Shown: piece by piece, positions 35,446-47,589 of the stretch
Layout: each line of letters starts with the position of its first letter
Position numbering within the stretch: the first letter of the stretch is position 1
DNA from: Catonia carolina
Lineage: Eukaryota; Arthropoda; Insecta; Hemiptera; Achilidae
Assembly (NCBI GenBank): GCA_035578175.1
Contig: JAQMRL010000004.1
Span: 36,038,401 to 36,102,400, forward strand
Direction: 5' to 3'
DNA length: 64,000 bases
Translations under genes and position numbers: made by a program
The notes under the pieces: model-generated
What the model was told of the DNA's origin: nothing
Databases searched by the model: none
What the model saw: only the letters and a program-made list of their open reading frames with translations

Positions 35446-35696
35446 GCACCACCTTCAACTTCAACCGGTGGGCAAATACTTTAATAAGAAATAAAAAAAT
35501 AATTGTTTGGCGCTAGCTCTGTCAGCAGAGCATGAGTAAAATAAATTTTTTAAAAACTATATCTCCTTTCTTTAACTAAATATTTAATTAGGCGACTACT
35601 AACTAAATTGAATAACTACAAACAAATTAATCCTTAGTCTATTTATAAATATAGCCAACCTTGTTTGCCGCGACGTTAATATCAAAACAAGAAATT

Positions 35697-35872
35697 TCCG
35701 GTCGCATTGGCGTAGTTAGTAACATGCTCACCTCTCATCATACGGTCTTGGGTTCGAATCCCATTCAGGGACGGCATATTTTCATACGTTACAAAAAATC
35801 ATTTTCATCCTTCACCATCCGCATTAGCAGTAATTGCAGAACAGTCGGACGTTAAACCAAAAAAAAAAAAAA
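35697..35872 (+). mobile_element. tRNA-derived SINE, S1-related variant
   Basis: The head differs from S1 (CGCATTGGCGTAGTTAGTAA), but the B-box GGTTCGAATCC (35751-35761) and the tail GCAGTAATTGCAGAACAGTC with GGACGTTAAACC and an A-run match S1 closely. This suggests a second tRNA head joined to the same tail. Confidence 0.8.
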
Positions 35873-36730
35873 TTGAAAATTAAAAACCCTTAATAAATAT
35901 ACGAATGAATTTACCTCGAATTAAATATGTGTCACCTTTCTTCTTCTTCTCTTTGTTCTCCTGGTCACTCACTCCTCGGTTTCCGTTACTCCTCGTTCTC
36001 CTAGCCTCTTCTTCAAATGCTGCTCCTTCTTAAATAACCGTTTCACTCTAAAGTCCCAAGGGAATTGATTGTAAAATTTTCTGAGTCCAAACCAGGAAAC
36101 CTCTGGTTGACAAGCCTACTTCTCCCACCAACCCCTCAACCAACCTGGAGGGCCATCAGGAAGGAGAACTACCCCAGTGGTTAGATGAAAGTTGGTAGAT
36201 GGAAGAAAGACCCAAAAAAGGGAGAAAATACACCGGCCTAATGAATATCAGATGGTTGACCGTTGGCTATATTTACAACTTTTTGTCTAACTACTATTTT
36301 AATGTAACTTATTCTAACAATGGAGGTTTTTCACTTACATTATTTATTGGGTTGTTACTGAGTAATAAAAATTACAGTAATTAGGAGTTACCATAACTTC
36401 CATTGTTTGTACAATATTGTACTTTTACAATGGTACACCGTTTGTGTCTATCTCTTGTATTTTCTGTCATTCGGGTGTGATGGACGGATGAACAAAGGAA
36501 AATGAAAGATAATAATTTTAAAAATTGGCACCCATTACTATGAACATAGAAATGTTTAAGAAATCCAGCACGTATCTTCTTGACGTCATTCATGTACACA
36601 TTGATGGACACAGTTTTCCTATCACTGTCGTGTGTTCATACTAGCTCAAAAAGTAGAAGCGGGGATAGTGGAAAATAATAAGCCAACACACGTTAATACA
36701 ACTGGAGCACCAACGTGATCATAAAGCGAC
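35873..36730. other. Unassigned, partly GC-richer
   Basis: A pyrimidine-rich then GC-richer stretch (35930-36250) has no recognised protein; frames at 36199-36384 (+) and 36381-36611 (-) are short and unassigned. It might be a fragment of an untranslated region or a repeat. Confidence 0.3.
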
Positions 36731-36741
36731 GGCCTACTGTA
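36731..36741. repeat. Possible pogo/Tigger-like terminal end
   Basis: GGCCTACTGTA here, preceded by AAAGCGAC, resembles the end at 41988 (GGGCCTACTGTA preceded by AAGTCGA). No partner end was found. Confidence 0.25.
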
Positions 36742-37186
36742 TATTAAATTCGTTTAAAAATAAAATAACGTGTATATAATATGTTTCATGTAATTATAAA
36801 TTTAGCGTTCTACATTATTATTTAGGATTTATAAAAAGTTGTAAGAAAAAACTGATAGTAGTAAGTATGAAAACATCTTATGTGGTAAAGGGATATATAA
36901 AGTTGAAACAGGTATAACAAAAGTACCAGAGAGTGCAAGCAAGCCACCGACAACTGTGTGGTCTGGAATGTTATCCCTTGTATTGTATTGTAATACTAGT
37001 AATAACAATATAATAATAGTAGAAATAATAATAACATTTTCCGTAACAAGTCGTACTGTAGAACAACTTCCAAAACCACCTGAATTGTTTTGTTGAGAGT
37101 AACGTTCAACTGCAAACGCGGTAATGTTATCAGCAAGGAAATAACAAAAAAAGGAAAAAAGCTGAATTCCTTATGCTACATTTTGT
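36742..37186. other. AT-rich, no gene seen
   Basis: Nothing recognised. Confidence 0.5.
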
Positions 37187-37791
37187 ATGGAAGTAAGTAC
37201 CATAAAAAATATTAAATTGCTTCGCATTTCTTCAGCTTCTTTTCGTTACTTCTCCCTATACGATTTCTTTTATCAATCTCTCTTCTACAAGAGGGGGGAT
37301 TGCAAAGAAAGGGGTTTTTCTTCTACCAAATACCCACTCTTCCATTATTATAGTCTCCCTTTATCTCGTTTAGGTGCCCTCGAAAAAGCAGCGGACCTTT
37401 ATGCCTTATACAATTTTTGGTTTATGGATGTGACACTAGTACTATAGAAAAAACAACTCTCCTATGTAGAACGAAGGAAGGGATAACGTTTGGGAAAGGG
37501 TGTACTTTATCAGTGATTGCTAACAGAGGAAAATTGGGTGCTCCCATAACAAGGCTCGCCAACCGTCACACACAGAAATCAATTTCTTTTATTGTTGGTG
37601 CCGGGAAAAGCCCTTTGTCTGGCTCAAACTACCACTACTCACAATCTACACACACGAGCTCTACCAGTCAGCTCCTGTACACTACGCTTTTCCAACCACC
37701 TAACACTTCTCCCCTGCCCTTTCAATTTGACAAGCCTTTCGTAATGACGCACTTCTTCACCGTTTTAGAAAAGAATAAGCTTTTTATTTAG
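37187..37791 (+). other. Two overlapping unassigned frames
   Basis: Two plus-strand frames (37187-37447, 86 codons; 37417-37791, 124 codons) lie in a block less AT-rich than its flanks. The second has no low-complexity run and includes VGAGKSPLSGS, but no domain that I recognise, no transmembrane segment and no signal peptide. Neither shows clear splice signals at both ends. They could be host exon or UTR sequence, or chance frames. Confidence 0.2.
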
Positions 37792-38118
37792 CTCAATAAA
37801 GGGCACCTTATTCAACTATCTTATCTGATTCTAATTTTTTAATTATTAAATTCCATTGCACCGTTCCGTTTTTTATTAAAATTCACACACGCAAATAATA
37901 AACAACAATACATACTTTCAAAAACAATATAAAGACCACTATTTAGTATCACTATGACTAAAATGAACATCCGACTTTCCTTCCTTATTCTTTTTTCATT
38001 TCTCCAAAAAAACCATCTACAATCTGATCATATGCACCAATGAATAGATAAGTTGACAATATAAAATTTGAACATTGCTTGAAGAAACAATTTCAATAAA
38101 AAATTCCTTAAACTATTT
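37792..38118. other. AT-rich, no gene seen
   Basis: Nothing recognised. Confidence 0.5.
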
Positions 38119-38500
38119 GTTTAGGTCATCAGCCGAAAGGCTGGTTTGAACCTGTAGAGGTTTTACTGAGTAAAACGAGGAGTGAGGTAGTTTACCGAAG
38201 CCTTCCTCACTGATGGAAAAGTACGCTTATCAGCAGCATGCCGGGCCCTCTAAAAGCACATATTTTCCTCTCTGCAAATGACATCTTCACTTCATTCACC
38301 ACAGGGTCTGGCTGTACAATGGAAAAATTCATGACTTTCAGAAAAGAGAACTCTGATTAGTATCTTTTACACCTCCACCTCTTCTGTTCTTAAATGATTC
38401 AGTCATTTAATTGGCTGACCACGTAATAAGAAACAGAACTATTTATTTTAGCCCAGTAATGAACAGATTGAGTGTACATAATTTGACACTCCATCTGAAT
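38119..38500 (+). repeat. R380 repeat, copy 8
   Basis: Good full-length copy starting TTTGTTTAGGTCATCAGCCG with an intact hairpin CAGCCGAAAGGCTG. It runs to GAGTGTACATAATTTGACAC and TCCATCTG, where the last ~12 bp of the family are lost. Confidence 0.85.
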
Positions 38501-41459
38501 TAAACTATATATCAAATAAGGAAAAATTAAAGATCATACAATTTATTAAGATAAAAATGTAACTTTATACAATAAAAATGTAGCTTATAAAAATTTATAT
38601 TTATTCGAAACAAAATGTATTAAGATGGAAAGTGAATTACGTCTGTATTGTAACAAGGATAATGGACTGTTGATGAAAGGAATTATTGTTGTCAAAATTA
38701 GTTTGAAATACGGGGAATAGGTCTTTGTTATGCCTATAATTGATCTTTTCTACTATGTTTTGGATTGTTCTGTAAAGCTAAGAAAAAGTTAGAAGGGTAT
38801 TGAGTGGTTCAGAAATTATCAGATCGCAAGTATAAAAACATCCACGCCTTAGTAGTGAGTAAAAAGGGGCACAATACATAAATGAATATTACACATTTCG
38901 TACTACTGTCCGAAAGAAAGACCAACAATTTTAAAAATAATCATTTATACTATAATACTAATAGTAATTTTTATTCACTCAGTATTGTTTACAAATCAAA
39001 TACTCGTATTAAACTCCTATGAAGCCAGCAATTACCCTTTGCGCAGCCTGGATGCAAGGAATAATAGCTAGTTTTAATACTTAATATTTACTTTTTTTGT
39101 TTTCAGTTACTAGACAACAACAATGTATTTATTTTTTTAAATAATTAATTCATTGTTTAATACATGCACACAAAACCATCGCATAATATCTGATGTTTTC
39201 GAGTCTGTGATAAAATCTGATAAAATAGGTACTGTGACTAATCGTTCTATAATTGGTGACAATCATTATTTTTTTGAATTGTGTCTATTATAATTTGAAA
39301 TTCAACGGTAAAACGTGGATAAAAGCTCTTAATATTCCTGTAAAGTTTGCCTTATTAATAACCGTTTTCAAAACCTAAGATATGGCTACTGTTTGGGCTA
39401 CTAGCTCTTGAGTCGAAAATTCTTGCTTTAATTTCTGGCTCAAAAGTTAGTGGTAATCAATCCGTTATCGCAGTAAATTATTGCTCTCCCCAATTTTACC
39501 CTGGAATTTTATTTTGACTTGCTTCTGATCCAAACATTAGTGCTACCGTTTAGTGTGTTAAAAATATTGGTCGTGTAAGGTTGCGTAGTTGGTGTTACAA
39601 TTTGAGGGTCTTTTATTTTCTTGTTTTTTTTTTTTTGTTTCTTTGCTTACTTACAAAATGAGTTCGAATAAAAGTTTAAAAAACGGAATGCGATTACTTT
39701 AGATGTAAAGTTTGATCATATTTCAAAAATCACATTGATCAAATCATATTGACCCTTCAGTTGTATATTTTTCAATACAGTACGTTATTATGTTTGTTAT
39801 GTAACAACCCCCTTATCGCTGCCGGCAACACATACGGCAAACAAAAGCGATAGGTTGGCAAGGGTGTTAACAAAACATAAAAAAAAAAACAATTTAAGGA
39901 AGCTCAAAAAAAAAACACTCGGGTAATTCGCTGCATAAATGAAATAAACTAGAAAAGTAACCAGTAAAATAATTTAATTTAAAAAAAACAGAAATATTTA
40001 TATAGTGAACAGCAAAAATTGTACAATGTTACTCAACTCTAAGTGGCTGGTAAGTCCAATACAATAATAGATCTAAAAACGGTATTTTCTGAAGTAAATT
40101 TTATAAATATTTAGTTAAAACAATAGATATTAAATATATGTATATATGTTCATAAAATGAATAATTGAACATAAAAAAAAAAATTGGCCAAATAATTTAT
40201 TTAAATTTAAATTTATCTTTTGTTTAGCATGCTAGCAGCTTTTTTTTTAATAAACATATTTCATCATTATAATTCTTAGAATTAAAAATAAAATAATAAA
40301 AAAAAACAAATTAATAATCAACCTTTTCAATAAGGTGTAAAACAGGAGTAATCGTAAAAGTTTTTGAATGAAACGTTAAATTTATCTTTAGAATTTTTAA
40401 GTTTAAAAAAGAAGAAATACACAGATTAAAATTTGATTCTTAAATAAGAGTAAATAAAAAATTATAATTATAATATTATGCAATAAAAAAATTTTATTTT
40501 TAATTGAACAATGTTCCTGGTTGCTTATTTCAGCAAATGAATTAACAGGAAAAACTTTTAAAACAGGTCACTTGGAAATCACAAATTTTCCTGTTTAAAA
40601 CATGTAGTTACCGAGATGGATCCTAATTTCTGGCGTGATCTTTTCCCAAAAATGCATCGGTTGCCACTTAGAAAACACTTTAGGTAGATGGACGAAATCC
40701 TCACATAATAGATAAAGTGATAAAACATACCCTTTGTAGTTAACACATTTTTGAAGTACTACTAACGTATGCCCCGATCAAGGGAAGATCATTGATGAAA
40801 CCCTCATCCAAATTGGATTCCAAATCACTCCAAGCAAGAAATAGTCAGGAAACACTGAACATCAAATTACGGGATGCTGGTGAGGTGAAAATTTGTCATG
40901 GTCAGGAGTCGAACTCCGTGCACTGATTATGGATAAAGTATGATAATCAAACGGATGATTTCCGTTCCCGGATTCGAACCCTGAAGAAAAAGATCGAGCG
41001 AGTGTTAATATTTAGTAAAACAAGTGTCGATCTTAAGGAAAAACACTAATGCATAAATAATACAAAGTAAATGAACGAATTATAACAAAGATATGAATTT
41101 AAAGATAGAAACTTAACACGAGTTGCAATAGACAATTAAAGTAAGCAATTACTAATTGCAGAAAAATACAATTTTCCAATTACAAAACTTTACATCGTTT
41201 ACAATAAATTAATCATAAGTCAGAATTAGTTTTACATACACCAAAATCGAATCCAGTAATCAAGAAATAGCAAGTATAATTACAACGTAGTTTCCTTATT
41301 ACAAAAACTTAATTTTATGCAACCCGTGATAAATTTCCAGCTCTCGGAATACTAAAATAAAAATAATTAACTTACCATTTTTAAATGGGCAAGAAGAAAT
41401 TTAACTTTATTCAAAAGTTAGAAATTTAAAATATACGTAATAAGAATACTACATATTCA
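38501..41459. other. AT-rich; small hairpin and tRNA-like words
   Basis: An imperfect hairpin lies at about 39808-39872 (TAACAACCCCCTTATCGCT against AGCGATAGG...AAGGGTGTTA). Near 40905-40985 two box-B-like words (GGAGTCGAACTCC and, reverse, GGGTTCGAATCC) suggest tRNA-like repeat debris. No gene was recognised. Confidence 0.4.
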
Positions 41460-41760
41460 CAGAACCGAACTCAACGAAAAGTCAAGCAAGAGTGCCTTGT
41501 CATGCAAAATGGAGCAGCTTGACGAGAGGGCCGAACGCAGTTCGCAGTAAAAGCGGTAGAGCGCACCACCGGACGGTGAGTTAAATTAACATCACCAGTA
41601 GATTCGAGTTATCGGCAATCAAAACAACTAGCGAACGCCAGCAAAACCAAAACACAACGTAACAAACTGAAAGCAGTTGTTACAGACTAAACAGTTGTTA
41701 CGTCTAAATGAAGTTAACAAATGTTGCAGCATTAACAATCTCAAGTAGGTTTTTATTTTA
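41460..41760 (+). promoter_or_regulatory. Candidate first exon/promoter-like block
   Basis: A ~300-bp stretch of higher GC with a good donor-like GACGGTGAGT (about 41572-41581) and a near-direct repeat (GCAGTTGTTACAGACTAA / ACAGTTGTTACGTCTAA). No recognisable coding frame. It could be a non-coding first exon of a host gene or an unidentified repeat. Confidence 0.2.
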
Positions 41761-42967
41761 TTACTGTTCTGTGTTTTTAGACTAATTAGTTTACTTATAA
41801 TATAGCTCTATCTTTCGGGTTATCGTACCTGTACAGTCTGTACAAAACAAAAGCATACTACAACGTTCAGTTTTTATTTAGTTGGCGGATGTCTTAAGGT
41901 TAAACCGAAGAACTGAAGTTACGCAAATTTCACGTCACGCGATGATTTTGCGGAACGCATCCCTCGCGTAAGTCGAGGGCCTACTGTATAAACAAAAATT
42001 TTAACACTAAACACACAATCACCTCCATACAAAACAAGAACCTAATAAATTGTAATTACTACAACGCAAAATTAACTTTACAACACATCCTTGTCGAATT
42101 CCTCACACTGAACACTATACGGAGAGAATTTCACTTACCAGATAGGCCTATGCACAAAGATTGTGTTAATGACACACACTATACTAAGACACTAAAATTG
42201 ATAAAACTTTAAAATCTGCACAGGTATTTTTGTATTTAATATTACACCACTAGCACATCCTCTAGATTCTATCACTTTTCGCTTGGCGAGGTTTTGAAAG
42301 AGGCTTAAATTGAAGCTTTTCCTATTACTCATATCTTCAATTTAGGTGCTCAAATTTATTTTATTTAATCTCGATGTTAACTTAATATTTATTATTGTGG
42401 TTAAATTTTGTAACGTAAAATTATATTTAAAATTATATTTGAATTTTTGAGTCGTCGTAAATTTGGAAACTGTCTCACTGACAAATTTTGAACGAGTTCT
42501 TAGGGTGTCTGTGACACTTGTTCAACAGTCAACCTACATATTTTTGGCTACATCTTTATCACAAGAAGCAAGATGACAAGCGGCATTCTCAGATCATTGT
42601 GTAACGTTGCATTTGAAACATAAAATGGAGCTCCAGTTTCAATCCTCAAAAATTGTTGCTGTTCAAAAATATAGAAACTGTATGTTCAAATTGGTTATTG
42701 TATTAATTAGTACAGTAATAGTTTTTGTAGCAATGGAAGATGTGACCAAGAATGCTCAAAGCAAAATACATTTAAACACAAAACTATATAATTAATTCCA
42801 AATAGGTAAAAAGCCAATTGTAATCATCCAATTACTGTAAATCTGTTGAGCTTTCATGCAGTCCTTCGTTATTGTGTTATTAGTTCTCCATAGGGTCACT
42901 AAAACTAAAAATGTAGATGCGAACATTATAAAACTGTTTATTAAAATATTTTAATAAATAATTTACT
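41761..42967. other. AT-rich with one transposon end
   Basis: Apart from the terminal end at 41930-41988, nothing was recognised. The frame at 42607-42795 has a hydrophobic stretch but no identifiable family. Confidence 0.4.
41930..41988. repeat. Solo pogo/Tigger-like terminal repeat
   Basis: Read outward-in (reverse complement) the sequence begins TA CAGTAGGCCCTCGACTTACG and continues CGAGGGATGCGTTCCGCAAA. 'CAGT...CCTCGACTTACG...GTTCCG' is the typical style of pogo/Tigger terminal repeats, with a TA target. No matching left end was found nearby. Confidence 0.5.
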
Positions 42968-43016
42968 TGCCCATAACAGACTGGTAGAGCGTTAAAATAT
43001 TTGCACTTGGCGAGTT
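42968..43016 (-). repeat. R380 repeat, copy 9 (3' fragment)
   Basis: TTGCCCATAACAGACTGGTA then GAGCGTTAAAATATTTGCAC match the reverse complement of the R380 3' terminus. About 50 bp only. Confidence 0.65.
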
Positions 43017-44411
43017 ATGCAATACACACCAATTTAAAAACACCATTCATTTGCGACATCATAAAAAATAGTTATATTAAATTCTATTCGAAATTATTTA
43101 CAAATTCAATAAAAATCCATTTTCCAGTGACATGGAAAATCAAACAGGCTTCATTAGAAAATTAAAATGAAGATGGAGCAGAGATCGTTTTTAATTCTCT
43201 GTACATATATTGGTATTTATGTATTCTACCAAGTCGAGAAAGCTAAACATGAATTATTAGATGTAATTTTCGTTTGCTTTTTAATATACCTTATTATTAG
43301 TATTTTGTTAATATTAGTATTTTTATTATTATTCTTTAGTATTTATTTATTATTCTTTAGTATTTATTATTATATCTTATTTTATTAGTATTAGTTAGTA
43401 TTTTGTTTTCTTTAAGAATATGAACTTTTATTTTGTCTTACTTTATTTTTCGTTCATTGTGATTCCAAATTTAACATTGCTGAATGTTGTATTTTTCATT
43501 CGTGCCAGTTTTTGTTAATTTAAATGTTATATCAATGCTCTTTCACCTTTCGATAGTACAGTTAAAGATTCCAAATAAAAGATTAAAAAATTATTTGCAA
43601 CTACTCAGAGTGATTTAGAAGAAATTAATTACGCCTTTTTATTTGATTTAATATTTAAAAATAAGTTAATAGAAATTTAACAAAACCTGAAAAACACATA
43701 ATTTATTTTCTTACTACATTTCGAATTCCAGAATATTGGTTTCAATATTCTATTATACAAAACGTATTACATTAAAAAGTAGATTGAAATTGAACTAGTT
43801 TTTCTTTTTAATGTACTTTACTTATATCGAATAAAACTTTCTATTAACTTGGTTCATTATATTTAAAATGTAGGTGGTACATAATTCTAAATGAAATTTC
43901 TTCCACTTGTATTCCTATTGTACTTAGGCACCATACTCAACATACGTGTTTGCCGTGCCTCAATAAATAACCTGGTACTTTCATTAAAGAAAAGCATGCG
44001 ACATGTTATTACCGTTTTAATACAACTACCAAGTAGAGTAAATTTTCACAACGTACGACGATGGTTGTAAAGTTTCTTTCTTTTATAAAAACAACCCAAA
44101 ATAACTCTAATTTGATGTTGAACAATAAAACGTGTTTTATTTTTATTTCACAGCTTTTTTTATTCATACTGTTCTTTTCAGTTTCTTAATTAAAATTGTA
44201 ATTTTTTTGTTGTAAATAAAACCTTATTATTATATATATTGAAAAATTCATTATTTTTGGTGAGTGTCATACCTACTGTAAAATACCTAGAGTTATTTGC
44301 AACTACGAGAGTTTTCTAATAGAGAACGAGAAAATAATGTTAAAAATAACACACATATATACAACACAGAGTGATATCCATTGGAAAAGGGACCTTAGCT
44401 TCACTCAAGTC
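43017..44411. other. AT-rich, low-complexity TTA/TAGTATT tract
   Basis: A TTATTATTCTTTAGTATTTA-type tandem tract occupies about 43280-43400 and produces the hydrophobic frame at 43167-43388. No gene was recognised. Confidence 0.5.
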
Positions 44412-44588
44412 AAAAGTGAGGTTATGATTTGAGAGAATTGAATGCTGAAAACAAGGATATTTTCACTTTTTTATCATTATATATAAAAAAGTTACAGAAT
44501 TTAAAAATTAAGTTTATCAAACACTTGTTTTCGGGAAATTCCAAATTAAGTTTGTTAATATTTTAATGATAATGTTAATCAATTAGTA
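44412..44588 (+). repeat. ~180-bp direct repeat, left copy
   Basis: Shares GAGAATTGAATGCTGAAAAC, AAGGATATTT, AAAAAAGTTACAGAATTT, AAACACTTGTTTTCGG and TTAATCAATTAGTA in order with 46153-46342. The two copies flank ~1.56 kb. Their similarity ends exactly at a TA, where the left copy continues as CAGTCGGA (a transposon-like end). Confidence 0.8.
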
Positions 44589-45404
44589 CAGTCGGACTTC
44601 TATTTCTCGAACTTCTATATATCGAAATTCTGTGTACAAATAAAATTGTGATTTTGTCTGTACAGTTTTTCAAAATGCCCCAAATTTTGTTTCTACGCCA
44701 GATGTACCTTGTAAACACCGAAAATAAGTTCAGCTGAATTCTTTCTCTTTGTCTGTTTGTATGTTACGGCAACACGCAAGAACCGCTACACCAAATTCAA
44801 TGAATTTCGGTATCTAGGTTCTGAACATAATCGAAATGAAAATAGGTCATAATTTTTTTTAATATCACAAAGGGATGGGGAGGTTCAGAAGGAGGGTTAA
44901 AAAAAACTACGAATATCTCCGTTAAAAGTCAATGTATCAAAAAATGTTATATATTCAAAATTACGAAACGTTTAAAGACTAATAAGTTTGAGCATGTGAA
45001 GTTTTTCATTTTCATGCATAATAACGGAGATATTACCAATTAAAAAAAAATAAACCAATATTTTTAGAAGAATATTAACCTACAAAATAAACAGAACAAT
45101 AAACACAGGCCTGCGCGCCGGTAAAACGCGTATTCACTCAGTCAGTTACATACCTACCCATTCCACACGTACCCTATAAAACTTTTCTTAGCCAAATTGC
45201 CAAAAATGAATCAGTCGTCTTAATAGTGGTCACCATCGTGGTGTTCCTATTGTGATTTACCTTTCATCTATTATGAAAATAATAAAGCGCTGCATATCTT
45301 AATTTAAAAACACCAAGATCTCGCTTTTATTTTACGTTCAACTATTTTTTTCATAATTAATAACGCTGGAGTTGAAAGGAGGTATATAAGAATGAATAGT
45401 TAAC
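44589..45404 (+). repeat. Transposon-derived sequence starting at a pogo-like end
   Basis: After TA (44587-44588) comes CAGTCGGACTTCTATTTCTC and repeated TCGAA words, the style of pogo-type terminal repeats. Further in, CTGTTTGTATGTTACGGCAA and CCGCTACACCAAATTCAATG are phrases typical of non-coding parts of arthropod repeats. No transposase and no right end were found. Confidence 0.4.
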
Positions 45405-45470
45405 GAATATCAGACCTGACCAGGATCGAACACGGTACCCCAACCGACCGTCCACGGCACCAAGGAAACC
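45405..45470 (-). mobile_element. SINE S1 fragment
   Basis: CAGACCTGACCAGGATCGAA reverses to the S1 B-box region (GTTCGATCCTGGTCAGGTCTG). The head is degraded and the tail absent. Confidence 0.7.
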
Positions 45471-45759
45471 GTTCGAAGAACGGGCATTTTATCTAGTAGT
45501 TTTATATAATTGTTTTGATGTCACTTGTGTGATGTAGTCGCCCAGGGGAAACCCCTCAAGAAGATTTACAAATAGTGTCTATTCCATTGCCTTTTCAGTC
45601 TTCTATGTGGGTTGTGTGGTAGGTGAGGAGCGCACAATGACTGAATCAACTCTTGCGAAACAACTCAACTCTTTAACTCTTGTGGATTTGTTTGATAGTG
45701 TAGTTTGCTAAGAAAACGTCTGTATAGTTTCTTTATTGTTTCATCGACTATTCATTCAT
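45471..45759. other. No gene seen
   Basis: Spacer between the SINE fragment and the Jockey remnant; nothing recognised. Confidence 0.4.
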
Positions 45760-46110
45760 TCACTGAACCGTAGGTCTAAATACGACGAAAAATACCTTGT
45801 AACAGTTAAGTTTTTGAGTAATTGGAAGAGGAGATTTATGGTGAATAAGACTGTAGAGAAGTTTTAACTGCGCGTTAAGTTGCCTTTTAAGTCTGGTATG
45901 ATGATTCCATGTCAGTCTTCTGTCTAGTGTTAGTCCTAAGTATTTCACTGAGGTTTTGTGTGGGATCAGTGTATTGTGTAAATAAACTGGGGGACAAGTT
46001 TGTTGACTGAGAGTCAATATAATGTGTTGTGATTTTTCAGCATTTAGTTTGATTTTCCAAGTAGTACAATAATGTTGAATAGTGTTCGTGTGATGTAAAA
46101 GTTAAGTGTT
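45760..46110 (-). pseudogene. Jockey ORF2 thumb fragment
   Basis: Minus-strand frame, open upstream of the ATG at 46017: HTNTIQHYCTTWKIKLNAEK, then SQHIILTLSQQTCPPVYLHN, KTSVKYLGLTLDRRLTWNHH and LNCYKVFFVVFRPTVQ at a stop. 'WKIKLNxxKS' and 'VKYLGLxLDRRLTW' are the segment just after the RT palm in Jockey elements. Catalytic motifs and the C-terminus are missing, so it is a dead internal fragment. Confidence 0.85.
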
Positions 46111-46152
46111 ACGTCTTCATACCTGGCTTCAATGGCTAATGTTGCTGTGGCT

Positions 46153-46342
46153 AAAAGTGAGATTATAAATAATTTTAACAGAGAATTGAATGCTGAAAAC
46201 AAGGATATTTTTACTTTTTTATAGTTATTTATAAAAAAGTTACAGAATTTTAAAAGTGAAGTTTAACAAACACTTGTTTTCGGAAAATTGCAATTAAAAT
46301 TGGATAATATTTTAGTGATAATATTAATCAATTAGTATTAAC
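46153..46342 (+). repeat. ~180-bp direct repeat, right copy
   Basis: Right copy of the repeat at 44412-44588. It continues past the shared TTAATCAATTAGTA as TTAACTTTCC, which may be the undisturbed sequence. Confidence 0.8.
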
Positions 46343-47589
46343 TTTCCTCGTCGTTGTCAGACTTCATGTCTTACGAATGTAACATTTTGTGCTAAATCCA
46401 GTGAGTCTTCAAATAATATTGACATTTGAAATAGTTAAAATCCCGTAGCATATTTTCTGAGATCATATAAAATGTAAAACTTCACAGACAGGCAACGATT
46501 GAAATATTTTATTGTAATTTTAAGAAACAACAAAGTTAAAACATAAAATATTTTTTTTCTGTTTTAACAAACTGCATAAGTAACTAAAATAATACTTAGA
46601 ACACTTATGTAAAAAAACAAGTAAAAAGATAATGATACTGGAAATAGGCCTAAACTAAAAATTGACATTTTGAGAATTTTTAGGTTTTTTTCTTAATTTT
46701 GGACGCACCGGTTTTGACTATTTTTTAGAAGGATATTCTTCAGTGCTCTTTTACTTTTTTAATGTTTTAAGTTAGAACTTTTAGTTTTTCTTTTACGTAT
46801 CAAACAGAAAAAGGATCTTAACTTCAAAAGAAATATATTGGTGAAGCTAAGTTCCGTTTGCCCTATTTGACATATTGTCTATTTTTGGGTATTTAATCAG
46901 GTGTGAAATTCAAAATAAAATAAAATAGGTTCATTTATACACAGAAAAGAATAAGTAATGATAATTAAACAAAAAGAATAAAATGACGTTTTTTGACCTA
47001 ATTTCAATTTTTTCCTCTCCTGAAAATTTTACTTTATGAAGATAAGTCCCTTATTCTATGGACGGTTACTTCCTTACCCGTTATTGTTTTAAGGTCAGAA
47101 CAAAATAATGATCAAGATCATGACCACAAAAATTTAAAACTTCTGCAAAATGAAATGAATATTTTTGACTAGATAATACTAGATAACATAAATTTATAAA
47201 TACAACCACTATCAATCAATAAATTTTACGTTGCATTATGCAATTTATGCACAAAAGAACTGCATTATTTATCAGAACAAGTTGTGTGACTGCCAAAAAA
47301 TAAAACATCTAAAATCTCGGACGTAACATTAACAAGCTAGTAAATTATTGTACTTGTTTGTTAGTTAATTTAAATTGACAGTTTAATCTGTGGATTAGCC
47401 ATGATCACATCAAAAACTTACAACCCTAGAGAAATTATTTATTTACTCGTTCTAGTTTAGAGGGTGATGTAAATGTAAACCATCTAGCGTTATTTATTGA
47501 ACACTAGTGCAACTATTTAATATTTGCTTTATTTTTAGTGCCCGTTTGTTCGACACATGTGGAAGCTCCATATTGAATCAAAATCGGTA
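46343..47589. other. AT-rich, no gene seen
   Basis: Nothing recognised. Confidence 0.5.

Noticed and set aside
43167..43388. Apparent membrane protein frame
   Set aside because: Hydrophobicity comes from a TTATT/TAGTATT low-complexity tract.
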